Below, piece by piece: positions 36,085-45,399 of a stretch of DNA of 64,000 nucleotides. Made by a program: the position numbers and the translations under genes. Positions within the stretch are counted from its first letter, which is position 1, and every line of letters starts with the position of its first letter. The notes under the pieces were generated by a model. The model was given only the letters and a program-made list of their open reading frames with translations, was not told where the DNA came from and made no database searches. Source of the stretch: Sphingomonas sp. (GTDB lineage Bacteria > Pseudomonadota > Alphaproteobacteria > Sphingomonadales > Sphingomonadaceae); NCBI GenBank assembly GCA_025936675.1, contig JAICSX010000006.1, positions 8,308 through 72,307 on the forward strand, written 5' to 3'.

Positions 36085-38169
36085 CTAGAACGTCCCCTTG
36101 ATCGACAAAGTGAATAGGGGACCGACGAGATCGTGGTGGTTTTCGTAGAATGCGATTGGCGCGACGTCGCGGAAACCTGAATAGACCGTCCGATCGAAAT
36201 AGTGCCAACCCTCGGGCACGTTATCGACGCTGGCGCGTACGGTCAGTCCCATGAAATTCTTGTCCTCGACGTAGAAGCCTGAGATCCACGGCAGGTCGAG
36301 TTGGCTGTAGATCTCCGTCAGATAGTAATTTTTCGTGTAATGCTGACGCTGGACATACACGCTCCACGCGAACGGCGTGTGCGGGATGTCGTGGCGAATT
36401 TGCACGCTTCCCCAATTGTCCTGCACATCGGTGATCGGCCTCAGCTTGTCGGTGAGCGGGTCTCTGACAGCCGTCCATTCCGCGCCGAGATTGATGTCCA
36501 GCTTCGCACCATGCCAACCGAGCGGATCGAGATTGATTGTGCTTGTGCTTTCGGCGCCGAGACGATCGGCATGGGGAAGGTTCCCGATTCCCTGCCCGTC
36601 CGTGCCGATCGGGATCACGTCGACGATGTCGCTGACACTGTAATAATGGAGGTTAAGCCGAGTCTTTCCCCACTTGCCGAGATCGTGCGAGATTTCGGTC
36701 TCAAATTCGGAGCTCTGCGGCGGCACCAGCTCGGGGTTGCCCGCATTCTCACGGTCCTGGCTGAGCTCGGGCTGCGCGAGAAAGTCGTAGAAGCTGATCT
36801 GCCCGACACGGCGACGGAACTTGAGGCTGATGTCCCAGTCCTTGGAAGGGTGCCAACCTAGAGTCAGGCTGCCCTTTGGCCTGAAGAATCTACGCGCCGG
36901 CTCATTGTCGGTGACCCGGTCGAGCTTGGAAATCTCGGCGCCGGCGGCGAGCTGCATGTCGAGATTGCTGGCGAGCGGCCGGCTTAGAGTGACGATGCCC
37001 TCATAGCGGACCTCGGTGACCTTCCCGGTGCCTTCCGGGAACGGAACCTCGACGAACTCGCGTTGTGGATTGAGCTCGAACAAACCGCCCTTTTGATCGA
37101 GATAATTGAAGGCGCGTTCGAGCGAGACTTGCCAATCGTTCTTGCCGGTCTTCCAATGATATTCGCCGCGGCCGATGACTTCTCCGAGGTGGGTGTCGCG
37201 GCTGAACCGGCTTCCGACCCAATCTGCCCCGGTCGTGACGAATCGCGTGATGTCGGTGTTGGCCAGCGGCTCATGCTCCCAGTGGCGCAACCCGATCAGC
37301 TTCAGGCGTCCGGGGCCGAGGCCGAATTCGTAATCGCCATTGATGTCGGCGGTGTACCCGGCGAGCGAGGTCTCGTTGGTTCGGACGCGGACCTCGAACG
37401 GGTCGAGGATCGTCCGCGTCTGAGTCTGGAACTGAGGATTCCAGTAGGGCGTGTAGTTCAGCGTAAGATTGCCGACAGACGAGCCGGGGTGGATGCCGAG
37501 CTTCAGCTCGCTGTTCACCTCCTCATGTTCGGAATGGTATGCTTCCGTCCAGGTCTGCGTCACGACGTGATTGGGGTCAGAGACCTTTACGGGACCACCG
37601 ATTCCGCCCCTGCCGTAGCCGTTCTTGACCGAGACAGTGTAATCTACGGGCCCTTCCTTGCCCGAATAGCTGACCGATCCGCCAAGTAGCTCCGGCTCGG
37701 TGAAATGCGCTCGCGCGTTCAGGCGCCACTCGAACTGGCCGCTGGCTTTTCCGACGCCTGCCTTCAGGACGACGTTGGCAATTTGGCCTGAGAGCCCGGC
37801 GATGCCGAGGCTCGCTGCGTTGACGATCTCGATGCGATCGACTGCGGACGCGGGGGTCCGCTGTAGCTGATCGACGGCTCCGAGCTTGTTGGCGACTCGC
37901 TGCCCATCGATGAGCACGTTCTCAGACGCCTGGCCGAGTCCGCGATCACTGGTGTCGACGTTCTGGATCGTGAAGCTCGGGACCTGCGTAAGCATGTCGT
38001 AGGCCGTCTTTGGCGCGAAGCGCGCGAAATCGGCGGGCGTATAGACGCGCTTGGCCGATCCGGTTGTCGTCGCCGGCGCTCCTGAAACGGCCTGACCCGC
38101 CGCAGGAGCGGTGATGGCGATAGCTGCGCTTGCCATGAGCATGATACGCAAACTGTGCGGCACGAGCAT
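36085..38169 (-). CDS. TonB-dependent receptor (outer-membrane)
   Basis: 694 residues. Signal peptide MLVPHSLRIMLMASAAIAI to about residue 25 (AAGQA), then plug features: YDMLTQVPSFTIQNVDTSDR, NVLIDGQRVANK, VDRIEIVNAASLGIAGLSGQIANVVLK, followed by a barrel ending in a Phe-terminated strand (FTLSIKGTF). The plug is short and lacks the N-terminal sandwich of the first receptor. Ligand unknown. AGAGGGG precedes ATG 38169, and two tandem TACA-N2-TGTA palindromes lie 37-66 bases upstream, so repression by a BlaI/MecI-type protein is likely. Followed by the cupin gene on the same strand. Confidence 0.92.
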   Translation of the reverse strand: MLVPHSLRIMLMASAAIAITAPAAGQAVSGAPATTTGSAKRVYTPADFARFAPKTAYDMLTQVPSFTIQNVDTSDRGLGQASENVLIDGQRVANKLGAVDQLQRTPASAVDRIEIVNAASLGIAGLSGQIANVVLKAGVGKASGQFEWRLNARAHFTEPELLGGSVSYSGKEGPVDYTVSVKNGYGRGGIGGPVKVSDPNHVVTQTWTEAYHSEHEEVNSELKLGIHPGSSVGNLTLNYTPYWNPQFQTQTRTILDPFEVRVRTNETSLAGYTADINGDYEFGLGPGRLKLIGLRHWEHEPLANTDITRFVTTGADWVGSRFSRDTHLGEVIGRGEYHWKTGKNDWQVSLERAFNYLDQKGGLFELNPQREFVEVPFPEGTGKVTEVRYEGIVTLSRPLASNLDMQLAAGAEISKLDRVTDNEPARRFFRPKGSLTLGWHPSKDWDISLKFRRRVGQISFYDFLAQPELSQDRENAGNPELVPPQSSEFETEISHDLGKWGKTRLNLHYYSVSDIVDVIPIGTDGQGIGNLPHADRLGAESTSTINLDPLGWHGAKLDINLGAEWTAVRDPLTDKLRPITDVQDNWGSVQIRHDIPHTPFAWSVYVQRQHYTKNYYLTEIYSQLDLPWISGFYVEDKNFMGLTVRASVDNVPEGWHYFDRTVYSGFRDVAPIAFYENHHDLVGPLFTLSIKGTF

Positions 38170-38205
38170 TCAAATTCCCCTCTAAGTTCCTCAGCACGAG
38201 CCCGT

Positions 38206-38235
38206 GCTACATTTGTAGCGTGCTACATTTGTAGC
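38206..38235. promoter_or_regulatory. Tandem BlaI/MecI-like operators (2 x GCTACATTTGTAGC)
   Basis: The same 14-bp near-palindrome GCTACA-TT-TGTAGC occurs at 38206-38219 and 38222-38235, 16 bases apart, 37 bases before the TonB receptor start. The TACA-N2-TGTA core is what BlaI, MecI and CopY winged-helix repressors bind. No blaI gene is in the window, so the regulator would act in trans. Confidence 0.75.
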
Positions 38236-38348
38236 GTGGACGCAACCCTGGAATTCGACGAATCGACGAACGGAGGTGTATTAGCGATGTATAACAGCGC
38301 AGCTCAACCGGTTTGCGACGAGGCGCGAGGTTGCTACCGAGCAGCTGA

Positions 38349-39479
38349 ATGACGAATCCAATCGATCCGGTCAGCCTTGCGGCAGACCTCATCCGCTGCC
38401 CGAGCGTGACACCTGCCCGCGGGGAAGTCTTTGATCTCTTAGAAGGGGCACTGTCGCCGCTCGGCTTCACCATTCATCGATGGGTGCTGGGTGAGCCGCC
38501 CGACGGACCGACGGAGAACATGGTCGCGATCCGCAGCTCGGGAACGCCTCACTTTGGCTTCGCTGGTCACGTCGATGTGGTCCCGGCGGGAGAGGGTTGG
38601 AGCAGCGATCCATTCGGCGCAGAGATCGAGAACGGAATGCTGATCGGCCGCGGCGCGAGCGACATGAAAAGTGCGATCGCGGCTTACGTCGCAGCCGTGT
38701 CGCGCCTCGAAAACGCCAGCGGAACGTTATCGCTGCTGATCACCGGCGACGAGGAAGGCTATGCAACTTACGGAACGCCGCGGATCATCGACTGGCTGAA
38801 CGAACACCAGATCCGGCCCGACATGATCCTGATCGGCGAACCGACCTCCGTTGAGCGCCTCGGCGACACCGTGAAGATCGGCCGGCGCGGCTCGGTCAAC
38901 ATGTGGATCGAAGTGCCCGGTGTCCAAGGGCACGTCGCCTATCCGCACCGGGCAACAAACCCCATTCCTCCCCTCGCGCGAGTCATCGACGCCCTAAGTT
39001 CGCTTCACCTCGACGACGGCACCGAGCAGTTCCCGCCGTCGAACCTCGAGTTCACGGGGATTTCAACGCCAACCAATGCGAGCAACGTGATCCCCGGCGC
39101 CGCAACCGCGCAGCTAAACATCCGCTTCAACAACCTCCACAAAGGCGCGGACCTCGTCCGGACGGTCGAGGAGATAGCGGCGCGGGAAGCGCCCGGATCG
39201 GCGGTGAAGGCGCGGATCTCGGGTGAGGCGTTCCTTACCCCGCCCGGTCGCCTTTACGATCTGATCGTCTCGGCGATCGAGGAAGAAACCGGATCAAAGC
39301 CGGAGCTGTCCACGAGCGGAGGGACGTCCGACGGGCGCTTCCTCATCCAGCTTTGCCCGGTGGTCGATTTCGGCCTTCCGAACGGCACCATGCACAAGGT
39401 CGGCGAATGTGCGGCCGTTGAAGACATTCGCGCTCTTTCGAAAATCTACGAACGTGTGCTTCGCGAGGCATTGAGCTGA
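38349..39479 (+). CDS. dapE: Succinyl-diaminopimelate desuccinylase
   Basis: 376 residues, full length. M20 metallopeptidase features: GHVDVVPAGEGW with the metal-binding His and Asp, GRGASDMKSAIAAY with the bridging Asp, ITGDEEGYATYGT with the Glu pair, and STSGGTSDGRF and MHKVGECAAVEDI near the C-terminus, characteristic of DapE. It removes succinate from N-succinyl-LL-DAP in lysine and peptidoglycan precursor synthesis, using zinc. It stands divergent from the third TonB receptor and convergent with cyoD. Confidence 0.94.
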   Translation: MTNPIDPVSLAADLIRCPSVTPARGEVFDLLEGALSPLGFTIHRWVLGEPPDGPTENMVAIRSSGTPHFGFAGHVDVVPAGEGWSSDPFGAEIENGMLIGRGASDMKSAIAAYVAAVSRLENASGTLSLLITGDEEGYATYGTPRIIDWLNEHQIRPDMILIGEPTSVERLGDTVKIGRRGSVNMWIEVPGVQGHVAYPHRATNPIPPLARVIDALSSLHLDDGTEQFPPSNLEFTGISTPTNASNVIPGAATAQLNIRFNNLHKGADLVRTVEEIAAREAPGSAVKARISGEAFLTPPGRLYDLIVSAIEEETGSKPELSTSGGTSDGRFLIQLCPVVDFGLPNGTMHKVGECAAVEDIRALSKIYERVLREALS

Positions 39480-39488
39480 GTCTGCGGC

Positions 39489-39875
39489 TCAGTGCTGCAT
39501 CTGCAGATTCATGATTTCCGGCGTCGGACCCATGTTCGCAGCGAGGTGCGCCATGATCCAGATCGTGCCGATCATCACCAGGAAAACGATCAGGACCCCA
39601 AAGGCGAGCGCGAGCACGTTGTTGGTGTTGTCAGGGCCGCTGGTGATGTGAAGGAAGAAGACGAGGTGAACGCCCATCTGAGCGATGGCGAGCACCACGA
39701 GACCGACAGCGACTCCGGGCCCCCATAGCGACGAGGTCGAGGCCACCCAAAAGGACACGCCGGTCAGTAACAAAGCAAAGGCAAGACCAATCACGTAGGC
39801 AACGGTCTCGCTGATCATGCTGTCATGCGGCGCCCCCGGTGCGACGTTCAGCGGTTCGGGGTTGTCTTCGTTCAT
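39489..39875 (-). CDS. cyoD: Cytochrome bo3 ubiquinol oxidase subunit IV
   Basis: 128 residues with three membrane helices: VAYVIGLAFALLLTGVSFWV, VGLVVLAIAQMGVHLVFFLH and VLALAFGVLIVFLVMIGTIW, the last ending in MAHL, matching CyoD (cytochrome o ubiquinol oxidase subunit IV). It helps assemble the heme-copper oxidase in the inner membrane. The ATG at 39875 overlaps the cyoC stop by 4 bases; the longer open frame upstream of it is rejected. Last gene of cyoABCD; no cyoE follows. Confidence 0.93.
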   Translation of the reverse strand: MNEDNPEPLNVAPGAPHDSMISETVAYVIGLAFALLLTGVSFWVASTSSLWGPGVAVGLVVLAIAQMGVHLVFFLHITSGPDNTNNVLALAFGVLIVFLVMIGTIWIMAHLAANMGPTPEIMNLQMQH

Positions 39876-40516
39876 GGGAGTGTCCCGATCAGATAGACGA
39901 TGGTGAAAATAGCGACCCAGATGATGTCGAGCGCGTGCCAGAATACGCTGAAGCAGAGGAGCCGCCGCATGATGTGCGGCTGAAATCCCTTCGCCCACAC
40001 TTGCGCCATCATCGTGCCGAGCCAGAGGAGGCCCGCCGTTACGTGCGCTCCGTGGCACCCGACGAGCGTGAAGAAGGACGACAGGAACGCGCTTCGCTGC
40101 GGTCCAGCGTTCTCACCGATCATCGATGCAAATTCGTAAAGCTCGATCGACAAAAAGACCAAGCCAAGGGCGCCTGTTACAAGCAGCCAGGCTTGCGTCC
40201 ACATCATGTTCGCGCGCTTGGCGGCAATCATCGCCAGGCCGCAGATGAAGCTTGAGAGCAACAGGGCGATCGTCTCGACGGCGACCAAATCGCGGTGGAA
40301 CAACTGGCTGGTCGTCGGCCCACCGTCGGTTGCGTGAACGAGTGACGCGTAAGTCGCGAAAAGCGTCGAGAAGAGGACCATGTCCGAAAGGACGAACAGC
40401 CAGAAACCGTAGGGAACTACGATGCTCTTCGACGCGGGACCGCGTTCGCCCAGGCCCGTGTCCTCGGAGCCGCCGTGAGTAAGTCCCACCAGGGGCGCTT
40501 CGCTGGCGGTACTCAT
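39872..40516 (-). CDS. cyoC: Cytochrome bo3 ubiquinol oxidase subunit III
   Basis: 214 residues with five membrane helices, starting with FGLFVLSD-type [21 protein letters not shown] and continuing [20 protein letters not shown] and [19 protein letters not shown], the conserved heme-copper subunit III pattern (HGAHV). It stabilises the catalytic subunit. Start overlaps cyoB stop and its stop overlaps cyoD start, both by 4 bases, so the four subunits are translationally coupled. Confidence 0.96.
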   Translation of the reverse strand: MSTASEAPLVGLTHGGSEDTGLGERGPASKSIVVPYGFWLFVLSDMVLFSTLFATYASLVHATDGGPTTSQLFHRDLVAVETIALLLSSFICGLAMIAAKRANMMWTQAWLLVTGALGLVFLSIELYEFASMIGENAGPQRSAFLSSFFTLVGCHGAHVTAGLLWLGTMMAQVWAKGFQPHIMRRLLCFSVFWHALDIIWVAIFTIVYLIGTLP

Positions 40517-42528
40517 GTCGATTGGCTCAAGCTGTGAAGGTGTTCCATTCGGATTCGACGCCGCTCGCGCGCGTTGTGCCTGACTTCCTCAATCGGGATG
40601 ACATGCTCGTGCTCGTCGCGCCACGCGTACCAAACGAATACGGCGAATGCGCCAATGAGACCAACGATGGCTAGCCACCAGATGTACCAGATGAGCGCAA
40701 AGCCGCAGACGGAAGCGAAGAAAGCGACGATGACTCCGGTGGGCGTGTTCAAAGGCATTTCGATTGGCTGGTAATTGGGCTCGGGGATCAGCTCGTCACG
40801 TTCGATGGCGCGCTGCTTGCGGTGCCAATAGGCCTCCTCGCCGTGGACATCTGGCAGAACCGCGAAATTGTAATGCGGCGGCGGCGACAGCGTCAGCCAT
40901 TCGAGGGTGCGGCCGTCCCAGGGATCGCCGGTGAGATCGCGGCGCTGCTCGCGCGTGCGGATTGAATAGAAGAGCTGCCACACCATCAGAACTACGCCGA
41001 GCGCGATGACGAAAGCGCCGATGAGCTCCACACCTAGCCATGGCTTCCAGCTCGGATCGGAGATGTGCTGCATGCGCCGCGTCCCGCCCCAGAAGCCGAG
41101 CAGGTAGCTCGGCATGAAGGCCAGGTTGAAGCCGATGAACCAGCACCAGAAGACCGCTTTGCCCAGCCGCTCGTCGAGCGTGAACCCGAACGCCTTCGGG
41201 AACCAGTAGGTATAGCCGGCCAGGATTGCGAACACGACGCCGGGGATGATGACGTTGTGGAAGTGAGCAACGAGGAACAGGCTATTGTGGACGACGAAGT
41301 CCACGGGCGGAATCGCGAGCAAGACCCCGGTCAGGCCGCCGATGGTGAAGGTCAGCATGAAGCCCAAGAGATAATAGACGGGCACGTTGAAGCGGACCCG
41401 GCCGCCGTACATCGTGAACAGCCAGTTGTAGATCTTCACCCCCGTCGGAATGCCGATCAGCATACTCGCGATTCCGAAGACCGCGTTGACGTCGGCGCCG
41501 GCGCCCATCGTGAAGAAGTGGTGGAGCCACACGCAGTAGGAGAGGATGCAGATCACCATCGTCGCGAAGACCATCGAGCGATAGCCGAATAGCGGCTTGC
41601 CCGAGAAAGTGGCGGCGATCTCTGAGTATATGCCGAAGGCGGGCAGGATCAGGATGTACACCTCCGGATGCCCCCAAACCCAGATCAGGTTCATGTAGAG
41701 CATCGAATTGCCGCCGCCGTCGTTCGTGAAGAAATGGAAGCCCAGGTAGCGGTCGAGCATCAGCATCGCCAAAGTCGCCGTCAGCACGGGGAAAGCGGCA
41801 AGCATGATCAGGCTGGAGGCGAGTGACGTCCAGCAGAAGATAGGCATGCGCAAATAGCTCATGCCCGGCGCGCGAATCTTAAGGATGGTGGTGACAAAAT
41901 TGACTGCAGTCAGCGTGGTGCCGACGCCCGATATCTGAAGCGCAACGAGGTAATAATCGACGCCGACACCAGGAGAGAACGCCTTCTCGCTTAATGGGGG
42001 AAAAGCGAGCCAGCCGGTGCGCGCGAACTCCCCAAGGAAGAGGCTGAGATTCACCAGCAACGCGCCAGAAGCGGTCAGCCAAAAGCTGACGTTGTTCAAT
42101 GTGGGGAACGCCACGTCGCGGACGCCTAGCTGCAGCGGCACGACGAAGTTCATGAAGCCGATGACCAGCGGCATGGCCACGAAGAAAATCATGATCACGC
42201 CGTGGGCGGAGAAGATCTGGTCGTAATGCTCAGGGTTGAGATAACCCTGCCCCTGCCCGACTGCGAGAAACTGGTGCGAGCGCATCATAATGGCGTCAGC
42301 AAAGCCGCGGACCAGCATCACCAGGCCCAGCACGATGTACATGATGCCGATCTTCTTGTGGTCGGTCGACGTGATGTATTCGTGCCAGAGGTACGGCCAC
42401 GCCTTGATCCTCGTGATCCAGATGGCGACGGCGGCGAGCGCGAGAATCACCACGATAGAAGTGACGAGTGGAATCGGTTCCTGGAACGGGATCGCCGACC
42501 AAGTCAGCTTGCCAAAGATTGGGCTCAT
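40513..42528 (-). CDS. cyoB: Cytochrome bo3 ubiquinol oxidase subunit I
   Basis: 671 residues, full length. Catalytic heme-copper features: [12 protein letters not shown] (low-spin heme His), [14 protein letters not shown] (CuB His with the His-Tyr crosslink), WLHHFFTMG (two CuB His) and [12 protein letters not shown] (heme ligands). It reduces O2 to water with electrons from ubiquinol and pumps protons. The N-terminal extra helix ([16 protein letters not shown]) and the long C-terminus are typical of the CyoB type rather than cytochrome c oxidase. Overlaps cyoA and cyoC by 4 bases each. Confidence 0.98.
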   Translation of the reverse strand: MSPIFGKLTWSAIPFQEPIPLVTSIVVILALAAVAIWITRIKAWPYLWHEYITSTDHKKIGIMYIVLGLVMLVRGFADAIMMRSHQFLAVGQGQGYLNPEHYDQIFSAHGVIMIFFVAMPLVIGFMNFVVPLQLGVRDVAFPTLNNVSFWLTASGALLVNLSLFLGEFARTGWLAFPPLSEKAFSPGVGVDYYLVALQISGVGTTLTAVNFVTTILKIRAPGMSYLRMPIFCWTSLASSLIMLAAFPVLTATLAMLMLDRYLGFHFFTNDGGGNSMLYMNLIWVWGHPEVYILILPAFGIYSEIAATFSGKPLFGYRSMVFATMVICILSYCVWLHHFFTMGAGADVNAVFGIASMLIGIPTGVKIYNWLFTMYGGRVRFNVPVYYLLGFMLTFTIGGLTGVLLAIPPVDFVVHNSLFLVAHFHNVIIPGVVFAILAGYTYWFPKAFGFTLDERLGKAVFWCWFIGFNLAFMPSYLLGFWGGTRRMQHISDPSWKPWLGVELIGAFVIALGVVLMVWQLFYSIRTREQRRDLTGDPWDGRTLEWLTLSPPPHYNFAVLPDVHGEEAYWHRKQRAIERDELIPEPNYQPIEMPLNTPTGVIVAFFASVCGFALIWYIWWLAIVGLIGAFAVFVWYAWRDEHEHVIPIEEVRHNARERRRIRMEHLHSLSQST

Positions 42529-43466
42529 TGCGCGCCACCCTTCCCAGGTGACGAAGGAAGGGTGTCGGAAGTCATGCCGGTGCTCGCAGCGCCTGGCGAG
42601 GGCCTGCTATGCGGAAGCTGCTGGGGTGGAGGGGCTTTTCCCCTCGCGATCGCTTCGAACAAGCCGGGTGCGACGTTGCCGTAAATCATGGGTTTCACAT
42701 AGCTCGTGGGCTGCGAGAGCTGGTTGTACGAATTGGCGTCGAGCACCGGCCCGGCGCCGTGCGCGCCATTCGCCCATGCCAAGAACTGATCGGGCGGGAC
42801 CGAATGGACGGCGAACTCCATGCCGGGAAAGCCATCGCCGCTGAAATGCGCAGACCGGCCCCAGAACACACCAGGCTTGTCCGCCTGGAGGTTCAATCGC
42901 GTCGTCATGTTGGGCATGGTGTAGATCATCGTTCCCATCTGCGGGACGAAGAAGACGTTCCACACCGTTGCGGAGGTCAGGCGAAAGCTGATCGGCGTTC
43001 CGGCCGGCACAACCAATTGGTTGACCGTGGCGAGATGCTGATCGGGATAAATGAACAGCCACTTCCAATCCATCGATACTACGTCGACGCGGAGCGACGC
43101 TTTGTCGGATGATAGAGGCCGACGCGGGTCGAGTTGATGGCTGCCGATCCATGCGATCCCGCCTAGCAGAGCAATGGTAAGCACGGGGATTGCCCAGACG
43201 ACCAACTCGATGGCTCCGGAATATTCCCAATCGGGACGGTAGGTGGCCTTGCTGTTGCCACGACGGAACCAGAACGCGATCGCCACCGTGGCGATCATCG
43301 TCGGGATGATGATGGCAAGCATGATGGCGGTAGAATTGATGAGGATCTGCTTTTCGGCGCCGCCGACGGGTCCGACGGGATCGAGGATCCCGCGGTTGCA
43401 TGCCGATAGCAGCAATGGCGTCGAAGTAAGCGTCGCCAAAACGGTCCTGCTCACTTGGCTGCGCAT
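42525..43466 (-). CDS. cyoA: Cytochrome bo3 ubiquinol oxidase subunit II
   Basis: About 313 residues. A lipoprotein signal with lipobox LLLSAC, then two membrane helices ([23 protein letters not shown] and [21 protein letters not shown]) and a periplasmic cupredoxin-like domain ([41 protein letters not shown]) that lacks CuA ligands, as expected for a quinol oxidase. The open frame extends upstream to 43826, but ATG 43466 fits the lipoprotein start. First gene of cyoABCD. Confidence 0.94.
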   Translation of the reverse strand: MRSQVSRTVLATLTSTPLLLSACNRGILDPVGPVGGAEKQILINSTAIMLAIIIPTMIATVAIAFWFRRGNSKATYRPDWEYSGAIELVVWAIPVLTIALLGGIAWIGSHQLDPRRPLSSDKASLRVDVVSMDWKWLFIYPDQHLATVNQLVVPAGTPISFRLTSATVWNVFFVPQMGTMIYTMPNMTTRLNLQADKPGVFWGRSAHFSGDGFPGMEFAVHSVPPDQFLAWANGAHGAGPVLDANSYNQLSQPTSYVKPMIYGNVAPGLFEAIARGKAPPPQQLPHSRPSPGAASTGMTSDTLPSSPGKGGAQ

Positions 43467-43570
43467 CAAGTTTGGCTTGCCCCCGCTGAATCCATGACCC
43501 GCTCGGCTTGAGCGCGGCTCTAGCGCTACGCGATCAGGTTTGCGAGGGGACTCCGTATATTTACCTAATC

Positions 43571-43978
43571 CTAGTTCGCAGGGTGCACGCCGAGCACGGC
43601 GAACGGGTCGCGCGCGCATTGCTGGGCAAAGATGCCAGCGCGTGGGTTGGGCACGTCCACCCAATGCAGCGGCAGCCCTTCCATTCGAAACTCTTCTCCC
43701 ACGATGATGCGCTGTTCCGCCTTTCCCGGTTCGTGGAATTTGACTGACGTCCCGTTGAAGGTACTTCCGTCCGGCCACACGGGCATCAGCTGCAAATGAT
43801 TGCCCTCTTCGCGGAATAGAAGGCAATCCCCCTCGTACATCAGAGAACCGGTCAGTCCCTCGGTTGAAATTCCATGATAGGGGGAAGTCACAATCTCAAG
43901 GGGCCGGAGCGGGTGCACGGAGCGCTCGCTGACACAAGCTCCTACCAACAGTATTGATACGAAGAAGATCTGCTTCAT
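43571..43978 (-). CDS. Hypothetical lipoprotein
   Basis: About 135 residues. MKQIFFVSILLVGACVS is a lipoprotein signal with the lipobox cysteine at residue 15; GGGAAG precedes the ATG at 43978. The mature part has a second cysteine pair (GDCLLF, AQQCARD) and no recognised domain. Its upstream region holds a perfect 16-bp palindrome 29 bases before the ATG. It is divergent from the sedolisin gene. Function unknown. Confidence 0.72.
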   Translation of the reverse strand: MKQIFFVSILLVGACVSERSVHPLRPLEIVTSPYHGISTEGLTGSLMYEGDCLLFREEGNHLQLMPVWPDGSTFNGTSVKFHEPGKAEQRIIVGEEFRMEGLPLHWVDVPNPRAGIFAQQCARDPFAVLGVHPAN

Positions 43979-44006
43979 GACTGCTTCCCGTTTAGCTGTG
44001 ACCCAA

Positions 44007-44022
44007 TGTCGGGTACCCGACA
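44007..44022. promoter_or_regulatory. Perfect 16-bp palindrome TGTCGGGTACCCGACA
   Basis: All 16 bases are self-complementary. It lies between a lipoprotein gene (start 43978, minus) and the sedolisin gene (start 44139, plus), and close to the expected promoter of the lipoprotein. A dimeric transcription factor site is the natural reading; the factor is unknown. Confidence 0.65.
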
Positions 44023-44138
44023 AATCCCTTTATATTCAGCCACTTGTAACATTTCAGCACAGCTATTTCGCTTGCAATCCACCGAATCGATGTCAGGGTC
44101 CCGATTCTTGCTCGGCTGAGTAAGAATGGAGGGAAATC

Positions 44139-45344
44139 ATGTATTTGCGTATGCTAGGCGCGACAGCGCTGACTCTTGCCTTGGGTCTTACCGGCGCAAA
44201 CCCAGCGGCGGCGCAGAACGTTCGAGTCGAACAAAGCGGCCGTACTTTTCACGTCGCCGTCTGCCCGCGCGGCAATCCGGCGGGCACTGCACGTTGCTTC
44301 GCGCACCAGGTGACCGACGCACGCGGCAATCCGCTCAACGGCAGGGTCAATCCAGCCGCGACACCGCAGGGTTACGGACCGGCCGACTTGCAGTCAGCAT
44401 ACGGCCTCACTGGCGTCAGCGGCAGCGGCGCGACCGTCGCGATCGTTGATGCTTATGGTTATCCCAATGCCGAGGCGGATCTGGCGGTCTACCGGTCGAC
44501 TTATGGCCTTCCGCCGTGCACGACTTCAAATGGCTGCCTGAGGATCGTCGGCCAGACCGGTGGCAAGCCGCCAAGCCGCGTCGACGTGGGTTGGGACCAG
44601 GAGCAGGCGCTCGATCTCGACATGGTCAGCGCGGCCTGCCCAAGCTGTCACATCCTGCTCGTCGAAGCGAGCTCGGCGTCCTTCTCCAATCTCTGGACCG
44701 GTGTCGATTACGCCAAGGGGCAGCCTGGCGTGAAGGCCGTCTCCAACAGCTACGGCAACACGGACTCGTCGTCGTACGCGCAATATGATTCGCACTATGC
44801 CGCTAACAACATCGCCATCACCGTTAGCTCCGGAGACTATGGCTATGGTGCGCAATGGCCGGCGACTGCTCCAGGAGCAGTCGCAGTCGGCGGCACCAGC
44901 CTTCGCGCCGGCGGCGGAACGCGCGGCTGGACCGAAACTGTTTGGAACGGTGCGGGCAGTGGCTGCGGCCTGGGACATCCCCAGCCGAGCTGGCAGAAGG
45001 GCGTGACCGACGCGTGCGGCGGCCGCATGGAAGCCGACGTTTCGTCGAATGCTGATCCGAATACTGGCGTCGCGGTGTACGGCCCGGCGAGCCGCACGAC
45101 CTCAAGCTGGGGCGTGTGGGGCGGGACGAGCGAGTCCTCGCCGTTCATTGCCGCGTTGTTCGCGCTTCGCAACGGCAGCATCAACGCCGCGTCGTCGATC
45201 TACTCGCACACGGGCAACCTCAATGATGTGACGAGTGGAAGCAACGGTACGTGCGCCGTTTCTTACTATTGCAACGCGCAAGCCGGCTACGATGGTCCGA
45301 CGGGCCTGGGTACGCCGAATGGTATAGGTGCGTTCAGCAACTAA
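44139..45344 (+). CDS. Sedolisin (S53) family serine-carboxyl peptidase, secreted
   Basis: 401 residues. Signal peptide to AAAQ (about residue 26). The S53 triad is present: E155 and D159 in WDQEQALDLD (ExxxD spacing), oxyanion D233 in SSGDYG, and nucleophile S331 in GGTSESSP; SNSYGN and PAVAVGGTSL-type GAVAVGGTSLRAGGG support the subtilisin-like fold. These enzymes cleave proteins at acid pH. The pro-segment is short (about 50 residues) compared with kumamolisins. ATG after GGAGGG. A strong hairpin follows and then a secretin gene. Confidence 0.9.
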   Translation: MYLRMLGATALTLALGLTGANPAAAQNVRVEQSGRTFHVAVCPRGNPAGTARCFAHQVTDARGNPLNGRVNPAATPQGYGPADLQSAYGLTGVSGSGATVAIVDAYGYPNAEADLAVYRSTYGLPPCTTSNGCLRIVGQTGGKPPSRVDVGWDQEQALDLDMVSAACPSCHILLVEASSASFSNLWTGVDYAKGQPGVKAVSNSYGNTDSSSYAQYDSHYAANNIAITVSSGDYGYGAQWPATAPGAVAVGGTSLRAGGGTRGWTETVWNGAGSGCGLGHPQPSWQKGVTDACGGRMEADVSSNADPNTGVAVYGPASRTTSSWGVWGGTSESSPFIAALFALRNGSINAASSIYSHTGNLNDVTSGSNGTCAVSYYCNAQAGYDGPTGLGTPNGIGAFSN

Positions 45345-45360
45345 CCACCTCAACGGAGCA

Positions 45361-45385
45361 CGCGGGCTGCCTTGCGCAGCCCGCG
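45361..45385 (+). terminator. Hairpin between the sedolisin and secretin genes
   Basis: CGCGGGCTGC (45361-45370) and GCAGCCCGCG (45376-45385) are exact inverted repeats around a 5-base loop, 17 bases after the sedolisin stop. The following TCGCTATTGATTTG has few T, so it may only attenuate transcription into the secretin gene 14 bases further on. Confidence 0.6.
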
Positions 45386-45399
45386 TCGCTATTGATTTG

